A DNA stretch of 64,000 nt, taken from NCBI GenBank assembly GCA_032124015.1, contig JAQBEH010000024.1, positions 1-64,000 on the forward strand, read 5' to 3'. The notes under the pieces were generated by a model. It saw only the letters and a list, made by a program, of their open reading frames with translations, did no database searches and was not told where the DNA came from. Both the position numbers and the translations under genes were made by a program. Positions 14,739-23,256 of the stretch are shown here, piece after piece (positions within the stretch are counted from its first letter, which is position 1; each line of letters starts with the position of its first letter). Origin of the DNA: DASRJG01 sp032124015 (GTDB lineage: Bacteria > Acidobacteriota > Polarisedimenticolia > Polarisedimenticolales > DASRJG01).

Positions 14739-16754
14739 ATGGCGACCTGCGCGCGATGCGGTAGCGATGTTCCCGACGGGGCAACCCGTTGCGTGGCCTG
14801 CTCACCACCCGGTCCCAACTCCCTCCTGGAAACCGAAACGGTCCCCGGTTCACCCGGCGAATCCGTTCTCCTTGATCCCGGCACGGTGCTGGCGGGTCGC
14901 TACCGGATCCTCGCCCTGGCCGGACGAGGCGGAGAGGGGGAGGTCTACAAGGCGGACGACCTCAAGCTCGGCCAGACGGCCGCGGTCAAGATTCTGCCGG
15001 ATTCGTTCCGCACCGACGAGCGACGGCTCGCGCGGCTGATCGGCGAGGTGCGCATCGCGCGCCGGGTCTCCCACCCGAACGTCTGCCGCGTGTACGACAT
15101 CGTGGAGGCGGACGGACGGACATTCCTCACGATGGAGTGGATCGACGGCGAGAGCCTCGCATCCTTGCTCCACCGCAAGGGCCGGCTGTCCAAGGACACC
15201 GCGATCGGCATCGCGCGCCAGATGTCCCTGGGACTCGCCGCCGCTCACGACGAAGGGGTGCTCCACCGCGATCTCAAGCCGGGAAACGTCATGATCGACG
15301 ACCGGGGGGTGGTGCGCATCACCGACTTCGGGCTCGCAACGACCGCCGCGTCGGTTTCCGGCGCTCTCGCCCGCGAAGGCACTCCTTTCTACATGGCACC
15401 CGAGCAGTTGGCGGGCGGCGAGGTGACGGCGCAGAGCGACATGTACGCCCTCGGTCTCGTCCTGTTCGAGGTGTTCACCGGACGGCACGCGTTTCCCGGC
15501 CAGACCCTCGAGGAGATGCTGGAACTCCGAAAGAGCCCTCCGCCCGATCCGAAGAGTCTCGCCCCCGAGCTCCATCCGGCCGTCTCGCGCGTGATCCTGA
15601 GGTGCCTCGACGTCGACCCCATGCGTCGACCTCCGTCCGGTCGCGAAGTGGCGGCGGCGCTCCCTGGGGGCGCCAGGCTCGCGGAAGCCATGGCGGTAGC
15701 GCAGCGCAAGGCGGACCGGATCAGTGCGTTTCGCGAAGAGTTGACCGAGCTGCGTCGCGCCGGTCTCGTGCGGCTCGACGATAACGAGCTGGCCGCCGTC
15801 GAGCGCCACCACGACAGCGAGTTGCGCGATCTGATCAGCCGCTTCGACGTGGACGTGACCGAACGGGGAAAACAGCTCGCCCTCGGCATGCGGGTCGTCT
15901 CGCTTCTGGGGGCCGTGGCCCTCGCGGCGAGCGCATTCTTCTTCTTCAACCAAATCTGGGGTGTCATCTCGATCCCGCTGCAGATCGGGATCCTGACGAT
16001 CGCCCCCATCGCCGCCCTTGTCGCAACCGACGCGATCGCAAAGCGCGAGCGGGGCGGATATTTCACGTCGATTGCCGCCCTTTTCGCGTTCGCCTGCCTC
16101 GTGCTCGATCAGATCCTTCTGGGCGCGACGTTCAACCAGACGCAGCCCGTGTGGGAACTGCTTGCCTGGGGCGCGTTCGCGATGGTCCTGGCGGAGGGAT
16201 ATCGCTTGCCTCTGCTCCGCGTGGTCGGCCTCGTCCTGCTCGCCACGTTCGTCAATGCACTGGTCGCCGTGCGGGCCGCAGTCTACTGGCCGAACTTTCT
16301 GGAGCACCCCGAGGGGCTCATACCCGCAGGCGTGCTGCTCCTCGCGCTGCGGTTGTTCGTCGCCCGGCGAATGCGGCCCGGCTTCGCCGTCATCGATCGG
16401 GTTCTCGGGCTGATCTTCCTCCTCTTTCCGATGCTCCTTCTCGCCATCACGGGTTCCATGAGCTACCTGCCCTTCGATCCCGACCACATCAGCGTCGGCT
16501 ATCAGATCCTCGGTTTCGGCGTCAGCGCCGGGGCCATCGCACTCGGTGTCGCCCGCCGCTTCCGGGACTCCGTGTACTGCGGCGCGCTCTTCTTCGTCGT
16601 CTTCCTCTACGTCAAGTTCGCCCAATGGTGGTGGGACTGGATGCCGAAGTACCTGTTCTTCCTGATCGTCGCGGCGACCGCGATGGCCGTGCTGTGGGCG
16701 TTGAAGCGTTTGCGGACCGTTTTGAGGGCAGGGCCGCTGGAGGCTGAGTCGTGA
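14739..16754 (+). CDS. Ser/Thr protein kinase with zinc ribbon and DUF2157-like membrane domain
   Basis: A 671-aa fusion. Residues 4-21 form a C4 zinc ribbon (CARCGSDVPDGATRCVAC). A full kinase domain follows (about 50-310): glycine loop GRGGEGEVY, Lys in AAVKIL, catalytic HRDLKPGNVMI, DFGLA, and FYMAPEQL. A linker containing TELRRAGLVRLDDNELAAVERHH leads into eight or more hydrophobic segments (about 385-660), ending in FAQWWWDWMPKYLFFL. The linker and membrane part resemble DUF2157 membrane proteins, which usually stand alone. The cytosolic kinase would therefore be tethered to a polytopic domain that may sense something in the membrane. The next gene overlaps its 3' end by 4 nt. Confidence 0.85.
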   Translation: MATCARCGSDVPDGATRCVACSPPGPNSLLETETVPGSPGESVLLDPGTVLAGRYRILALAGRGGEGEVYKADDLKLGQTAAVKILPDSFRTDERRLARLIGEVRIARRVSHPNVCRVYDIVEADGRTFLTMEWIDGESLASLLHRKGRLSKDTAIGIARQMSLGLAAAHDEGVLHRDLKPGNVMIDDRGVVRITDFGLATTAASVSGALAREGTPFYMAPEQLAGGEVTAQSDMYALGLVLFEVFTGRHAFPGQTLEEMLELRKSPPPDPKSLAPELHPAVSRVILRCLDVDPMRRPPSGREVAAALPGGARLAEAMAVAQRKADRISAFREELTELRRAGLVRLDDNELAAVERHHDSELRDLISRFDVDVTERGKQLALGMRVVSLLGAVALAASAFFFFNQIWGVISIPLQIGILTIAPIAALVATDAIAKRERGGYFTSIAALFAFACLVLDQILLGATFNQTQPVWELLAWGAFAMVLAEGYRLPLLRVVGLVLLATFVNALVAVRAAVYWPNFLEHPEGLIPAGVLLLALRLFVARRMRPGFAVIDRVLGLIFLLFPMLLLAITGSMSYLPFDPDHISVGYQILGFGVSAGAIALGVARRFRDSVYCGALFFVVFLYVKFAQWWWDWMPKYLFFLIVAATAMAVLWALKRLRTVLRAGPLEAES

Positions 16755-17596
16755 TGCGACCGAAGTCCGTCATGGCGCTTTTCGGGGGATGCGCGTTGAT
16801 CGTGATCGTGAACGTCGCCATCCTCAGCGCGGCGGCGCGGAATTTGAGGGGTAACCGCCTTGCGGAGTTGACGCTCACGGAGCGCGAACTGGCGGTTCCC
16901 GAGTTCCGCGAGGCCGAGAGCTCGGGTCTTTTTCTGAAGCTGAAGTTCGCATCGGATCCGCCGCCGGCGGTCCGGCGGATCGCGTGGCGCAACCGAGCCG
17001 AGCTCCCGCCCGTCGACTACGCCTGGCTCGACCGGGGCAAGCTCGAGGCGCTCGGCTTCCGACTCGGTACCGAGCCGGGCGTGATCCAGCGCACCGCCTT
17101 TGTTGCCCTCGAGCTCGACGGCGATTCCTGGACCCGCTGGCTCGCCGCGCGCGAGGATCGCCTGCGGAAGCGGCTTCCTTCGACCGAAGCGGAGGCGCTG
17201 CTCGCCCTCGATCGCACGATGCGCTCTCGACTCGTCCCGGTCGATGCGGGACGCGACGCCGAGGCTCTCCGCCGGCGATTTCCCGATCGTGCGCGCTACT
17301 TGATCGTCCCGGCGCTCGTCCGCGCGTTGCAAGGTGGCGCCGATGCCGACGATCTCTCGTGGCGCGGCCAGATCGCGGGCGTGTTGGTGAGCGACCTCCA
17401 CGTGCCCCGCGAGCTGGCGCCCGCCTTGAATTCGTTCCTCCCCCAGGAGACCGAAGTTGAAGTGTTGAAGCGCGATCAACGCGAGCGACAGCTGTCATGG
17501 CCCATCCCGACGTCGCCTCGCTACCGCGCGGTCGTCGCTTTCGGGAGCAGAAACGAACCCTGGCTCGTTGGCGTGTCGGAGATCGGGGGGGAGTGA
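16751..17596 (+). CDS. DUF4824-like membrane-anchored protein
   Basis: A 281-aa protein with one N-terminal transmembrane segment (SVMALFGGCALIVIVNVAIL). The likely periplasmic part has the pattern LTLTERELAVPEF...SGLFLKLKF, and it ends YRAVVAFGSRNEPWLVGV. I recognise this as DUF4824-like, a family often encoded beside DUF2157 membrane proteins. Here the DUF2157-like part belongs to the upstream kinase, whose TGA overlaps this GTG start. Function is unknown. The arrangement suggests a two-protein membrane complex with kinase output. Confidence 0.6.
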   Translation: MMRPKSVMALFGGCALIVIVNVAILSAAARNLRGNRLAELTLTERELAVPEFREAESSGLFLKLKFASDPPPAVRRIAWRNRAELPPVDYAWLDRGKLEALGFRLGTEPGVIQRTAFVALELDGDSWTRWLAAREDRLRKRLPSTEAEALLALDRTMRSRLVPVDAGRDAEALRRRFPDRARYLIVPALVRALQGGADADDLSWRGQIAGVLVSDLHVPRELAPALNSFLPQETEVEVLKRDQRERQLSWPIPTSPRYRAVVAFGSRNEPWLVGVSEIGGE

Positions 17597-17598
17597 GT

Positions 17599-18489
17599 TC
17601 AGGGCCGGTGAACGACGACCTTGTTCTTCCCGGCCTTCTTGGCGGCGTAGAGCGCGCGGTCGGCGGCGGCGACGAGTTGCTCCGCGGTGTTGATGATTGA
17701 CCCCGGGGCGAACGTCGCGGCGCCGGCGGATACCGTCACGCGGAGCGCGTGCTCCGGCTCGAGGAAGCTGAAGTCCGCGACGGCGGCGCGAACGCGCTCC
17801 GCGACGCGCTCCGCGTGCTCGCGGTCGGTGTGGGGGAGGATCATCGCGAACTCCTCGCCGCCGTAGCGGGCCGCGAGGTCCGTGCCGCGCGCGCCCCCCG
17901 AGACGAGCATCGCAAACTCCCGCAAGACCTTGTCGCCCGCGAGATGCCCATGCGCGTCGTTCACTTTCTTGAAGTCGTCCAGATCGAGCATCACGATCGA
18001 AAGCGGCAGCTTGTAGCGCTCGGACCGCTCCCACTCCTCGCGTAGTTTCCTGAAGAACACGCGGTAGTTGGAAAGCCCGGTCTTTTCGTCGACCGTGGCT
18101 TCTTCTTCGAGTTGCAGGTGCAGCTTTCGCTTCTGCAGCATGGAGCGGATCCGCGCGTCCAACTCGCCGAGGTCGAAGGGCTTTTCGACGTAGTGGTCGA
18201 TGCCCGCATCGAACCCCTCTCGTTTGGTCTCCGGTTCGCGGCGCGCGCTGAGGAGGATGAGAGGGGTTCTGCTGGTCGTCGGCTCGGCGCGGATGCGCTT
18301 CGAGGCCTCGAACCCATTGGTGCGGGGCATCATCAGGTCCATGAGGATGATGTCCGGATTCTCGCTGACCGCGAGGAGGACGCCCTCGTCGCCGTCACTC
18401 GCTTCGAGGATCTCGACCGGTTGGTCTTTGTACCACCCGCGGACCAGCCGGCCGGTGTTCGGATCGTCGTCGACCACCAGAATCTTCAT
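17599..18489 (-). CDS. Response regulator with diguanylate cyclase (GGDEF) output
   Basis: A 296-aa two-domain protein. The receiver (1-118) has all phosphorylation residues: VVDDD, phospho-acceptor Asp in IILMDLMMP, and Lys in YVEKPF. The GGDEF domain (about 135-296) has an intact active site, RYGGEEF, and an RxxD inhibitory I-site (RGTD) upstream of it. It should therefore make c-di-GMP on phosphorylation and be product-inhibited. It sits 19 nt after ftsZ on the same strand, so it probably forms the last gene of the division operon. It is convergent with the DUF4824-like gene. Confidence 0.92.
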   Translation of the reverse strand: MKILVVDDDPNTGRLVRGWYKDQPVEILEASDGDEGVLLAVSENPDIILMDLMMPRTNGFEASKRIRAEPTTSRTPLILLSARREPETKREGFDAGIDHYVEKPFDLGELDARIRSMLQKRKLHLQLEEEATVDEKTGLSNYRVFFRKLREEWERSERYKLPLSIVMLDLDDFKKVNDAHGHLAGDKVLREFAMLVSGGARGTDLAARYGGEEFAMILPHTDREHAERVAERVRAAVADFSFLEPEHALRVTVSAGAATFAPGSIINTAEQLVAAADRALYAAKKAGKNKVVVHRP

Positions 18490-18508
18490 AGACGCCTAAC
18501 GCGGCTCC

Positions 18509-19741
18509 TCAGTCCATTTGCTTACGGAGGAAGGAGGGAACGTCCAGGTCGTCCTTCAGCTTACCGAAGTTCGGGGTGAATCCGTCGTCCGCGGGGTCCA
18601 AATCGACGTCGGCGGTCTTCCCGGGGCGGAAAAAGCCGAGCGACGGGCGCTCGGAAGCCGCGCCGTCCGTCGTGAGCTGGATGGAGGGACGTTTGTTCTG
18701 GCGCTGGTCCGCCACCGGCGTGCGTTCGGCGCGAAGGTCGTCCCCGTTGAATCCGGTGGCGATGACCGTGACCTTCACCCGTCCTTGCATGCCGCGCTCG
18801 ATGACCGTGCCGAAAATGATGTTCGCGTCCGGGTCCGAGGCTTCCTGGATGATGTTCGCGGCTTCTGAAACCTCGTGAAGCGTCATGTCCTCGCCGCCGG
18901 TGATGTTGATCAGCACGCCGCGGGCGCCGTGGATCGAGGTGTCCTCGAGGAGTGGTGACGAGATGGCGCGCTGCGCGGCCTCGACGGCGCGGCGCTCCCC
19001 TTCGGCGATTCCCGTGCCCATCAACGCCATGCCCATGCCGGACATGATCGTTTTGACGTCGGCGAAGTCGAGGTTGATTTCACCCGGCACGGTGATGAGG
19101 TCGGAGATGCCCTGGACCGCTTGACGAAGGATGTCGTCCGCCATCTGGAACGCTTCGGCGAGCGGGGTTCCCTTCTCGACGGTGTGCAGCAGTTTCTCGT
19201 TCGGGATCGTGATCACCGTGTCGACGACCTTCCGCAACGCGGCGAGCCCCTCTTCAGCTTGCAGCCTCCGCCTCCGCCCTTCGAAAGGGAAGGGCTTCGT
19301 CACCACCGCGACGACCAGCGCGCCCGACTCGCGCGCGAGTTCCGCGATGATCGGGGCGGCGCCCGTTCCCGTGCCGCCTCCCAGTCCCGTCGTGATGAAC
19401 ACCATGTCGGCGCCTTCCAACGCCTGCAGGATCTGATCCCTGTCCTCGATCGCGGCGCTCTTTCCGACCTCGGGGTTGGCGCCGGCGCCCAGGCCTTTCG
19501 TCAGCTTCATCCCCATCTGCAGTTTCATCGGCGCTCGGCTGGACCTGAGCGCCTGGCAGTCGGTGTTCGCCGCGATGAACTCCACCCCGAGGACGTTGGC
19601 GGCGATCATGCGGTTGACGGCGTTTCCGCCTCCCCCGCCGACGCCAATCACGCGAATCTTCGCCGACGGGGGGGCGGCGTCGTCGAAGCTGACCTTGACG
19701 GGCTCGCTGTTGCGGCTCTGGTTGTTGTCCATCGTGATCAT
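18509..19741 (-). CDS. ftsZ: Cell division protein FtsZ
   Basis: A 410-aa tubulin-like GTPase that forms the division ring. The GTP-binding signature is GGGTGTGAAP, and the catalytic T7 loop begins NLDFADVK. The N-terminal GVGGGGGNAVNRM is canonical. After a disordered linker the protein ends in DLDVPSFLRKQMD, the conserved tail that binds FtsA and other partners. ATG at 19741 was chosen because GAGGAG lies 7 nt upstream; longer in-frame starts would run into ftsA. It lies 20 nt after ftsA. Confidence 0.97.
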   Translation of the reverse strand: MITMDNNQSRNSEPVKVSFDDAAPPSAKIRVIGVGGGGGNAVNRMIAANVLGVEFIAANTDCQALRSSRAPMKLQMGMKLTKGLGAGANPEVGKSAAIEDRDQILQALEGADMVFITTGLGGGTGTGAAPIIAELARESGALVVAVVTKPFPFEGRRRRLQAEEGLAALRKVVDTVITIPNEKLLHTVEKGTPLAEAFQMADDILRQAVQGISDLITVPGEINLDFADVKTIMSGMGMALMGTGIAEGERRAVEAAQRAISSPLLEDTSIHGARGVLINITGGEDMTLHEVSEAANIIQEASDPDANIIFGTVIERGMQGRVKVTVIATGFNGDDLRAERTPVADQRQNKRPSIQLTTDGAASERPSLGFFRPGKTADVDLDPADDGFTPNFGKLKDDLDVPSFLRKQMD

Positions 19742-19761
19742 TCGCGATCTCCTCGTCATGG

Positions 19762-21000
19762 TCAGAACTGTTCCACAAACCAACTGCGAACGAGACGGCC
19801 GATCCCGCGAAACGACTTCGGCGTGAGGGAGAAGGGCCTCGGATCAGGCCCGATGTGGCGCGCCGCATAAAGCGCCAAGCCCACCGCAGTTGCGAACTGC
19901 GGTCCGGAGGCAGGCTCGGTCAGGCCGCTCACTCCGCCGGGCTGCCCGAGCCGGACGGGGAGGTCGAAGACTTGCTCAGCGACCTCCAACATACCAGGAA
20001 GCAGGGCTCCTCCGCCCGTAAGAACGATGCCGGCGTTGAGAAGTTGTTCGAACCCGGCCCGTCGGACCTCCTCGTGGATCAGAGTGAAGATCTCCTCCGC
20101 GCGAGGCTGGAGGATCTCCGCCATCACCTGGCGAGACAGCATCCGCGCCTTGCGGCCGCCGACCGACGGCACTTCGATCGCCTCGTCCCCTTCGACGAGA
20201 GTCGCAAGCGCACAGCCGTGTTTCTTCTTGAGGCGCTCGGCGTCCGGGATCGGGGTCCTCAGGCCGACCGCGAGATCGTTCGTGAAATGGTCGCCCCCGG
20301 CGGGGAGAACGGCCGTGTGCCAGATCGATCCCTTCTCGAAGATCGCCAGGTCGGTCGTCCCTCCGCCGACGTCGATGAGCGCGACCCCGAGGTCTTGCTC
20401 GTCACTCGTGAGGACCGACTCCGACGCGGCCATCTGCTCGAGGACGGTGCTGCGCACCTCGATTCCGGCGCGATTGACGCAGGTCACGAGGTTCTGGATC
20501 GAGGTCGTCGCGGCGGTGACGATGTGGACGTTCGCCTCCAGCCTCGCACCTGTCATCCCGACCGGATGGGAGATCCCCCCCTGGTCGTCGAGGACGAATT
20601 CCTGGGGCAGGACGTGCAGGATCTCGCGGTCCTGCGGGATCGAGACCGCGCGCGCGGCGTCCAACACCCGTTGCAGGTCGTTGCGAGAGACCGTCTTGTC
20701 CTTTCCGGAGATCGCGACGACTCCCCGGCTGTTGAACGACCGAATGTGGCCGCCCGCGATGCCGACCGTCGCGCGTTCGACCGCGACCCCGGCCATGAGC
20801 TCGGCCTCCTCGACGCAGGATTTGACCGCATCGACCGTAGCGTCGAGGTTGATGACGACGCCCTTGCGCAGCCCTCGGGACGGCGCCGCGCCCAGGCCGA
20901 CGACATCCACGGAGCCGTTGTCCCTCAGCTCCGCGATGACGCAGGAAATCTTGGTGGTTCCGATGTCCAATCCGACGATGTAGCGTTCGTTCTTCGGCAT
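19762..21000 (-). CDS. ftsA: Cell division protein FtsA
   Basis: A 412-aa actin-like protein that tethers FtsZ to the membrane. The phosphate-1 motif is IVGLDIGTTKISCVIAEL, phosphate-2 is ALIDVGGGTTDLAIF, and the adenosine motif is GIVLTGGGALLPG. The C-terminal helix FRGIGRLVRSWFVEQF is amphipathic and fits the membrane-targeting tail. It starts 4 nt after the ftsQ stop and shows no oddities. Confidence 0.96.
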   Translation of the reverse strand: MPKNERYIVGLDIGTTKISCVIAELRDNGSVDVVGLGAAPSRGLRKGVVINLDATVDAVKSCVEEAELMAGVAVERATVGIAGGHIRSFNSRGVVAISGKDKTVSRNDLQRVLDAARAVSIPQDREILHVLPQEFVLDDQGGISHPVGMTGARLEANVHIVTAATTSIQNLVTCVNRAGIEVRSTVLEQMAASESVLTSDEQDLGVALIDVGGGTTDLAIFEKGSIWHTAVLPAGGDHFTNDLAVGLRTPIPDAERLKKKHGCALATLVEGDEAIEVPSVGGRKARMLSRQVMAEILQPRAEEIFTLIHEEVRRAGFEQLLNAGIVLTGGGALLPGMLEVAEQVFDLPVRLGQPGGVSGLTEPASGPQFATAVGLALYAARHIGPDPRPFSLTPKSFRGIGRLVRSWFVEQF

Positions 21001-21004
21001 GACG

Positions 21005-21853
21005 TTATTCGTTCTCCGTTGCGGATCGGTCCGCGGCGGGAAGTAGGGAAATACGCTGGCTCCAGCGGAGGTCGACGCGGTTCACGTCGCCGACCTTTAG
21101 CGCGATCGTCGGTTGGAGCGCCAAGTAGGCGCCCAGGTTGCGGTCGATGCGATCCGGGTCGAGGAGAATCTGTGGGCCGCCGTCGACGCGGGTCACGACG
21201 ACGCGATCGGCCCGCGCGAGATCGACCTCCGAGATTCCCCGCGTCCACGTCGGAAAAGCCGCGTGGAGCCGAAGCAGTAGGTCGATGCCGCGCGCGAGGG
21301 TGGCTTCACGGTCCTTTCCCTGATGGGCGTCGAGCCCGATGAGTAGGGGAAGATCGTACGGAAGTTCCGGGCCGGCCGGCCCCATCACGACACCGCCGTC
21401 ATCGACGACGTAGACCGAACCGCCCAGAAGCGCCAAGGCGCCCGGGGTTCTCTCGATGACCGTGATGCGCAGTGTCCCCGGGAGAAGCCGCTTCACCGAG
21501 GCTTGCTTGACCCACGGGTCCTTCGTCGCCGCCGCGGCGACCTCGTCGAGCGCAAGTTCGACCAGATTGCGGCCCAGGTAGCCTTGAAGCACGGCGCGGA
21601 CCGATTCCGGAGTCGTGGCCGCCGTACCTTCGACCACGATCTCGCGCACCGCCAACTCGTCGGACGTCGCGAAGTGGCGTGCCACCGACGCGCCCGAGGC
21701 GACGAGCACGGCGCCGATCGCCAGATTCGCTGCGACGATGCCGGCCCAGCGGAGCAACGTCCTCACTCGCCGCGCCTTGCGCACGTGGCGGTTGACGCGC
21801 CGGCGCCAGTAACGGCGATCGGGCTCGGGCAACGGGTGGCCCTCTTCCATCAT
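21005..21853 (-). CDS. ftsQ: Cell division protein FtsQ
   Basis: A 282-aa bitopic protein. A basic cytoplasmic N-terminus (RRRVNRHVRKARRVRTLLRW) precedes one transmembrane segment (about residues 36-57). A POTRA domain follows (ELAVREIVVEGTAATTPESVRAVL), then the FtsQ beta domain (KDPWVKQASVKRLLPGTLRITVIERTP). FtsQ recruits FtsL and FtsB to the divisome. The start overlaps the murC stop by 4 nt. No ddl or murB gene lies between murC and ftsQ, where many bacteria have them. Confidence 0.9.
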   Translation of the reverse strand: MMEEGHPLPEPDRRYWRRRVNRHVRKARRVRTLLRWAGIVAANLAIGAVLVASGASVARHFATSDELAVREIVVEGTAATTPESVRAVLQGYLGRNLVELALDEVAAAATKDPWVKQASVKRLLPGTLRITVIERTPGALALLGGSVYVVDDGGVVMGPAGPELPYDLPLLIGLDAHQGKDREATLARGIDLLLRLHAAFPTWTRGISEVDLARADRVVVTRVDGGPQILLDPDRIDRNLGAYLALQPTIALKVGDVNRVDLRWSQRISLLPAADRSATENE

Positions 21854-23256
21854 CGCGCCCTCTCCGCCCGGGTCCGCCGCGGGCTCGCCTTCGATGCCAT
21901 CGCAAGAAACGCTTCGCCGACCTTCCAGATGTCTCCGGCGCCGAGGGTGATCACGAGGTCGCCCGGAAGGACGAGCTCTTTCAGGCGGTTGGCCACGCGA
22001 TCGAGACGCGGCTCGTAGGACACCGCCGGGTGCCCGTGCCTTACGAGGGCGTCGGCGACCGCGGCCCCGTCGATGTCCGGGATCGGCGCTTCACCTGCGG
22101 CGTAGACCGCGGTGACGATCACGCGGTCCGCCTGGACGAACGCGCGGCCGAACTCCTCCAAGAGCGCGCGGGTCCTCGAATAGCGATGTGGCTGGAACGC
22201 GACCAAAGTCCGCGCGCCGAACCCCTCGCGGGCCGCGGCCAGCGTCGCCTGGATCTCGGTCGGGTGATGTCCGTAGTCGTCGACCACCGTCGCCCCGAAC
22301 GCCTCGCCTTTTCGCTGGAACCGGCGGTCGACCGCCTGGAACTTCGCAAGGCACTTTGCGATCTTCCCGAAGGGGACGTCCAGTTCGAGGCCTGCGGCCA
22401 CGGCGGCCAACGAGTTGTAGACCGAATGGCGGCCCGGCACCGTGAGCCGAACCGAGCCCAGCTTCTCGCCCCGAAAGCGTGCCACGTAAGACGAGGCGAA
22501 GCCGTCGAAGACGACTTTGGTCGCGACGAGATCCGCGTCGCTCGACAATCCGTAGGTGACGATCTTGCGGTCGACGCGCGGGAGGATCGCTCGCAGGTTG
22601 GGCTCGTCCAGGCAGACCACCGCGGCTCCGTAGAACGGGACTCGGGATAGGAACTGGACGAAGGTGTCCTGGATCTCGCCCAGGTCCTTGTAATGGTCCA
22701 GGTGCTCGCGATCGATGTTGGTCACGACCGCGATCGTCGGCTTCATCTTGAGGAACGAGCCGTCGGACTCGTCCGCCTCGGCGACCATGAATTCGCCCCC
22801 GCCCAGCTTCGCGCCGGAGCGGAGAGCCTTGACGCGGCCGCCGATGACGACCGTCGGATCGAGCCCGCCCGCCGTGAGAACGGCCGCGATCATCGCGGTC
22901 GTCGACGTCTTGCCGTGCGCGCCCGCTACGGCGACGCCGTACTTCATGCGCATGATCTCGGCGAGCATCTCCGCGCGAGGTATGACGGGGATCTTCCGGC
23001 GGCGCGCCTCCGCGATCTCGGGATTCTCCGACTTGATCGCGGAAGACACCACGACCACGTCGGCCGCCGCGACATGATCGGCCTTGTGGCCGAGAAAGAT
23101 CTTCGCGCGCAAGCGCTTCAGGCGCCGCGTCGCGTCGCTCGCATGGAGGTCGGAGCCGCTGACGTTGTAGCCGAGGTTGACCAGGACTTCGGCGATGCCG
23201 CTCATCCCCGAGCCGCCGATGCCGACGAAGTGGATCTGTCGCGCTTTACGGAACAT
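21850..23256 (-). CDS. murC: UDP-N-acetylmuramate--L-alanine ligase
   Basis: A 468-aa cytoplasmic ligase adding L-Ala to UDP-MurNAc. The N-terminal Rossmann motif is IHFVGIGGSGMSGIA, and the ATP loop is AVAGAHGKTSTTAM. EADESDGSF, DYGHHPTEI and AFQPHRYSRT are Mur-ligase landmarks. ATG at 23256 gives the normal N-terminus; it overlaps the murG 3' end by 11 nt. The C-terminus ends in a basic tail that overlaps ftsQ. Confidence 0.96.
   Translation of the reverse strand: MFRKARQIHFVGIGGSGMSGIAEVLVNLGYNVSGSDLHASDATRRLKRLRAKIFLGHKADHVAAADVVVVSSAIKSENPEIAEARRRKIPVIPRAEMLAEIMRMKYGVAVAGAHGKTSTTAMIAAVLTAGGLDPTVVIGGRVKALRSGAKLGGGEFMVAEADESDGSFLKMKPTIAVVTNIDREHLDHYKDLGEIQDTFVQFLSRVPFYGAAVVCLDEPNLRAILPRVDRKIVTYGLSSDADLVATKVVFDGFASSYVARFRGEKLGSVRLTVPGRHSVYNSLAAVAAGLELDVPFGKIAKCLAKFQAVDRRFQRKGEAFGATVVDDYGHHPTEIQATLAAAREGFGARTLVAFQPHRYSRTRALLEEFGRAFVQADRVIVTAVYAAGEAPIPDIDGAAVADALVRHGHPAVSYEPRLDRVANRLKELVLPGDLVITLGAGDIWKVGEAFLAMASKASPRRTRAERAR

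Noticed and set aside
14850..16625. Minus-strand 591-codon ORF opposite the Ser/Thr kinase
   Set aside because: It lies entirely within the antisense of a clear kinase gene and has no recognisable motif.
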